From assembly GCA_002451165.1 (NCBI GenBank), contig DKBH01000070.1, positions 1-8,919 on the forward strand: a DNA stretch of 8,919 bases. The letters run 5' to 3'. Below, piece by piece: positions 6,531-8,919 of the stretch. The notes under the pieces were generated by a model. That model saw only the letters and a program-made list of their open reading frames with translations, ran no database searches and was not told the origin of the DNA. The translations under genes and the position numbers were made by a program. The first letter of the stretch is position 1, and each line of letters starts with the position of its first letter. This DNA comes from Nitrospiraceae bacterium UBA6905 (GTDB lineage: Bacteria; Nitrospirota; Thermodesulfovibrionia; Thermodesulfovibrionales; UBA6898).

Positions 6531-7386
6531 GCATTTCTTTTACTTAGATGAAAGCGGGGATACAGGGGGCAACCTGAATGATCCAGACCAGCCTATTTTT
6601 GTATTAGCCGGTCTTAGTGTTTCAGATAAGAAGTGGAATAATACAAAAGAAAGTCACGATACTATTATTTCGAATTACTTTGGAGGTCAAATCCCTGAGC
6701 GATTTGAGCTGCACTCAACTGAATTGCTTTCTCCTAATGGTGAGGGCCCATTCGAGGGTCATGATATAGAACGACGATTACAGCTAACTAGAGAACTCCT
6801 CAACTCAATTGTAGAAGTTGGTCATAATATCCACTATTTTGCCATTGAGAAACAAAGCCTTTTAGAAGCGGAATGCCAATACGCAATACCATATGATGCA
6901 AATAATCCTTACCTTCTTTCATTCGATTACTTAATCACATACATAAATTGGCATGTAAAAGAAAATCTAGGACAGTCAGCCCGCGGTATGATAGTTATGG
7001 ATGAAAAAGAAGAACATCATGAAAGTGTAGAGGCTATTATTCACAATAGGCGTTTTGAGGGTCCAAATAACCAAAAGGTAAAGTGGATTGTTGAATTTAG
7101 TTATCCGGTTGATTCTAGAAAAAACCCAATGATTCAGTTGTCTGATCTTATAGCACTCTGTATACGTCGTTTTCTTGAAATAGAAAAAGGCTACAAACCC
7201 GACACCCCTGAAGTTGTTAAACTGTTTTATGCTGAGTGCTTTAACGTAATTGATCAGAGAGTCGTTGGCAGGCGTCTGATTGAAAGAAATGGTAGGGATT
7301 TAAATTATCTGAATGACTATTTATCTGCCGTACAATGCAAACCAAGAACTCAGTGGCGAAGAGAGTATGGGATACAACGCAATTGA
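6529..7386 (+). CDS. DUF3800 domain protein, putative RNase H-like fold
   Basis: The 285-residue protein starts at GTG 6529 with GGAG six bases upstream. The N-terminal YLDESGD (5-11) is the hallmark of DUF3800. Further acidic family motifs are FELHSTEL (59-66), MIVMDEKEE (154-162) and SRKNPMIQLSDLIAL (196-210). Asp7, Glu8, Asp158 and Asp206 could form a metal site; DUF3800 is thought to adopt an RNase H-like fold, but its substrate is not established. Members are common in accessory DNA, including cassettes and phage-linked regions. The gene is AT-rich (for example 16 G/C of 60 bases at 6901-6960) against GC-rich flanks, a sign of recent acquisition. It is driven by the exact-consensus promoter upstream and ends inside the attC-like site. 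A nuclease or defence role is only a possibility. Confidence 0.82.
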   Translation: MHFFYLDESGDTGGNLNDPDQPIFVLAGLSVSDKKWNNTKESHDTIISNYFGGQIPERFELHSTELLSPNGEGPFEGHDIERRLQLTRELLNSIVEVGHNIHYFAIEKQSLLEAECQYAIPYDANNPYLLSFDYLITYINWHVKENLGQSARGMIVMDEKEEHHESVEAIIHNRRFEGPNNQKVKWIVEFSYPVDSRKNPMIQLSDLIALCIRRFLEIEKGYKPDTPEVVKLFYAECFNVIDQRVVGRRLIERNGRDLNYLNDYLSAVQCKPRTQWRREYGIQRN

Positions 7387-7452
7387 CAAGGCACACCACT
7401 TGATGCAAATTATGATGCGCTTCATTTGCGCCAGTGAGTTTAATCGTTGGGC
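7381..7452 (+). other. attC-like recombination site
   Basis: The layout is symmetric: R''-like AATTGAC (7381-7387), nine-base spacer, stem arm 7397-7410, 13-base loop, stem arm 7424-7436, nine-base spacer, R' GTTGGGC (7446-7452). The arms pair CACT with AGTG and GCAAAT with ATTTGC. T7401 is unpaired, with one A-C mismatch and one G-T wobble. A single bulged base between R and L segments is characteristic of attC. R'' is degenerate (5/7 of RYYYAAC), but it matches the complement of the first cassette's GTTAAGT at 5/7. It overlaps the DUF3800 stop. Confidence 0.55.
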
Positions 7453-7464
7453 AAAGGAGATCAG

Positions 7465-8037
7465 ATGACTGTGACAAAAATAACGATTATGGCGATATGT
7501 TTTTGCTTGTGCATGATGCTCACATCCTTCGCGGCAGAACAAACCGACAGTGGTGACCGACACCGCTCCTTCGCACTGCCGCAACATGGCAAACTAACTT
7601 TGAACGTGCCGAGTGCATGGATACAGTCTGTTCGTCAGCCATCAGGAGATATGCCTCCCACAATCACATTCTCTCCCGACAAGGGAGATGAGTTCAACGT
7701 TCTCATCACCCCCCTCTGGAGTCCAAGAAATGATTCGACCTTTAACAAACCAGAAAAGGTTAGAAGCCTGATCGACAGTGACCTAAGGGGCATGCTTCCC
7801 AGCGCTGTCGAACAACAGGCAAGTATTCAGGAATTCAAAGGCTTTTATGGAAAGGGATACTACTTCATTCTGACGGACAGAGCCCCAAAGCCCGGCGAAT
7901 ATCCATACGTTGTCCGCGCAGGAGTTGGGGTCGGAGATCTCTTGTTAAGCGTTACTGTTCTCTGCAGATCGAAGGACTCTGATGGTATCGCGTTGACTAT
8001 CAAGGCACTTCAGCAAGCAAGGCAGAGGTACGAATGA
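7465..8037 (+). CDS. Small secreted (periplasmic) protein of unknown function
   Basis: The start is taken at ATG 7465 because AGGAG (7455-7459) lies five bases before it; the frame is open from 7447 but without a ribosome site there. The 190-residue product begins MTVTKITIMAICFCLCMMLT and continues SFAA-EQ, a type I signal peptide with likely cleavage after about residue 24. The mature part has SFALPQHGKLTLNVPSAWIQ, TITFSPDKGDEFNVLITPLW and a GKGYYFILTDRAPKPGEYPY segment, all strand-rich and reminiscent of PsbP/DUF1795-like periplasmic folds. I do not recognise a named family. No catalytic motif or transmembrane helix is seen after the signal. It sits as the second cassette-like gene, starting shortly after GTTGGGC. 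Codon and base use are nearer to the host than those of the DUF3800 gene. Confidence 0.75.
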   Translation: MTVTKITIMAICFCLCMMLTSFAAEQTDSGDRHRSFALPQHGKLTLNVPSAWIQSVRQPSGDMPPTITFSPDKGDEFNVLITPLWSPRNDSTFNKPEKVRSLIDSDLRGMLPSAVEQQASIQEFKGFYGKGYYFILTDRAPKPGEYPYVVRAGVGVGDLLLSVTVLCRSKDSDGIALTIKALQQARQRYE

Positions 8038-8233
8038 ACTGCCCAAGTCGTGCGGCTAAATGCAGACCACAGGACGCTTTTACTGTGTGATTGTAGTTTA
8101 TGAAGTTCAAAACGGTTTTTTTTGCTCTGTTACGTCATTTAGTGGGCTGCATCAGTCAACTCTACGTTCGCGGCGGCTCAGCTGCCTCATTAGCTGCCAA
8201 GACAATCGACCACTGCAACAGGAGGGATTGAGG
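8038..8233. other. Intergenic stretch with several inverted repeats; possible decayed attC
   Basis: No gene is seen. GCCCAAG (8041-8047) resembles an attC R'' box. GCCCA (8041-8045) and CTAAATG (8056-8062) can pair with the continuous CATTTAGTGGGC (8136-8147), leaving ten bases bulged on the left arm. Inside is a small CACAG / CTGTG repeat (8068-8072, 8083-8087) and a run of eight T (8116-8123). GGCGGCT (8172-8178) pairs with AGCTGCC (8192-8198, also at 8180-8186). No clear promoter or terminator was found. Confidence 0.3.
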
Positions 8234-8919
8234 ATGAAGCGTATTTATTCACTTAACACACTCACCGCAATCTTTTTCGTGGTTCTGACAGCAGCGGCTG
8301 GATGGGCCTTTGCCGTTGAGGACAACAAATCTATTGCTTACGAGATGAAGATGCAGAGGGCGACTGAGGCAGCGATCTGGGCCATGCCGGCGGTGAGCAT
8401 CTACGACATTGAACTGAGCGTCCAACGTGACCTCGGTGGGAACTTCGGCGATGTCGTCTTTTTCAGCAAGCCGATGACCTCCCGCCACGGCTTCCTGACC
8501 GCGAATGATGTGACTCCCTACGTCGTCAGCGCCCAGTCCACCCGAGAAGGACCGCTGGTCGTGGAAGTCCCGCCGGCCTCGGACAAGATCAGTTTCTTCG
8601 GCACCTTTGTCGACGCCTGGCAGACGCCGATCGCCGACGTGGGCCCGCCGGGCGACGACAAAGGCAACGGGGGCAAATATCTGTTCCTTCCACCGGGATA
8701 CGAAGGCAACGTGCCGAAGGGGTACATGGTCTACCGGCCTGCCACCTATGGTGTACATTTCGCTTTTCGCCCGGTAGCGAAGAACGGCGGCACCGCGGCA
8801 GACCAGTCCGCGTATGCGCAAACCCTCAAGGTTTACCGTCTCTCGCAAGCTGCGAACCTGCCCCGCACCACGTTCATCGATGCCTACCCGAAGAAGTGGA
8901 ACACGCTGCCGGTCTACGA
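8234..8919 (+). CDS. DUF1254 domain protein, secreted (partial, runs off the window)
   Basis: The frame opens at ATG 8234 with AGGAGG (8220-8225) eight bases upstream and stays open to the window edge, 228 residues so far. MKRIYSLNTLTAIFFVVLTA then AAGWAFA-VED is a type I signal peptide. The mature part shows DUF1254 features in order: QRATEAAIWAMPAVSIYDI, GGNFGDVVFFSKPM, FLTANDVTPYVVS, GPLVVEVPPA, GTFVDAWQTPIADVGPPG, DKGNGGKYLFLPPGYEG and GYMVYRPATYGVHFAFRP. DUF1254 proteins usually continue into a DUF1214 domain; this one is cut before it. Function is unknown; proteins of this type are exported. The coding region is GC-rich (43 of 60 bases at 8521-8580), unlike the cassette-like DUF3800 gene, so it probably belongs to the host side of the junction. 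Confidence 0.85.
   Translation, partial: MKRIYSLNTLTAIFFVVLTAAAGWAFAVEDNKSIAYEMKMQRATEAAIWAMPAVSIYDIELSVQRDLGGNFGDVVFFSKPMTSRHGFLTANDVTPYVVSAQSTREGPLVVEVPPASDKISFFGTFVDAWQTPIADVGPPGDDKGNGGKYLFLPPGYEGNVPKGYMVYRPATYGVHFAFRPVAKNGGTAADQSAYAQTLKVYRLSQAANLPRTTFIDAYPKKWNTLPVY

Larger units (their letters stand above)
5897..8047. mobile_element. Remnant integron: dead integrase, promoter, two cassette-like genes
   Basis: The order matches an integron: an IntI-like gene reading left, an exact-consensus promoter reading right, then same-strand short genes with an attC-like site between them and GTTRRRY boxes near each gene start. The first cassette-like gene is much AT-richer than its surroundings. 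The right end is uncertain: an R''-like GCCCAAG follows the second gene, but no convincing matching R' is seen. The call depends on the pseudogene (firm) and the attC-like fold (probable). Confidence 0.5.

Noticed and set aside
8041..8147. A complete second attC
   Set aside because: The R''-like box is good, but the right side has AGTGGGC instead of GTTRRRY and no spacer, so only a degenerate remnant can be proposed.
8172..8198. Terminator hairpin before the DUF1254 gene
   Set aside because: The stem GGCGGCT/AGCTGCC is not followed by a U-tract on either strand.
1..8919. CRISPR array, tRNA, rRNA, insertion sequence
   Set aside because: No regularly spaced repeats, cloverleaf-like tRNA sequence, rRNA motifs or transposase were found by reading both strands.

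Overview
The window looks like a chromosomal segment of a Gram-negative bacterium with anaerobic or microaerobic metabolism. The signs are an outer-membrane barrel C-terminus, periplasmic proteins with signal peptides, a chemoreceptor, a two-cluster ferredoxin-type DUF362 protein, a Crp/Fnr regulator and a heme-copper-oxidase-like membrane protein. The gene styles recall Nitrospirota or Desulfobacterota, but that is an impression from protein style only.

Region 1 (1-3158, + strand) is a tight sensing operon. It holds the last residues of an outer-membrane (TonB-receptor-like) barrel, then an ABC-type substrate-binding protein of the PF04392 kind overlapping it by 11 bases, then a long methyl-accepting chemotaxis protein whose ATG overlaps the preceding stop (TGATG). 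No ABC permease or ATPase is present, so the binding protein plausibly feeds the chemoreceptor. The chemoreceptor has an unusual hairpin tip.

Region 2 (3159-5787) has a DUF362/ferredoxin protein with its own promoter, a Crp/Fnr-family regulator, and, facing it with only 7 bases between the stops, a small four-helix membrane protein like a fragment of heme-copper oxidase subunit I. Upstream of that membrane protein is a good promoter overlapped by a 16-base palindrome (TATGA-N6-TCATA). The palindrome has the Crp/Fnr-family TGA-N6-TCA core and is centred at -41.5 from the predicted start of transcription. The regulator next door is the obvious candidate to bind it.

Region 3 (about 5897-8050) reads as a decayed integron. 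On the minus strand is a tyrosine recombinase pseudogene with an IntI-like C-terminus, two stop codons, about three frameshifts and a large internal deletion. Diverging from it is an exact-consensus sigma70 promoter (TTGACA-N17-TATAAT), placed like a cassette promoter. It points into an AT-rich DUF3800 gene, followed by an attC-like folded site (7381-7452) and a second cassette-like gene for a small secreted protein. The second gene starts just after GTTGGGC, and the complementary GCCCAA lies three bases after its stop.

Region 4 (8234-8919) is the first part of a GC-rich, secreted DUF1254 protein that runs off the window. I found no tRNA, rRNA, CRISPR array or insertion sequence. All statements come from reading the sequence; no database search was possible.
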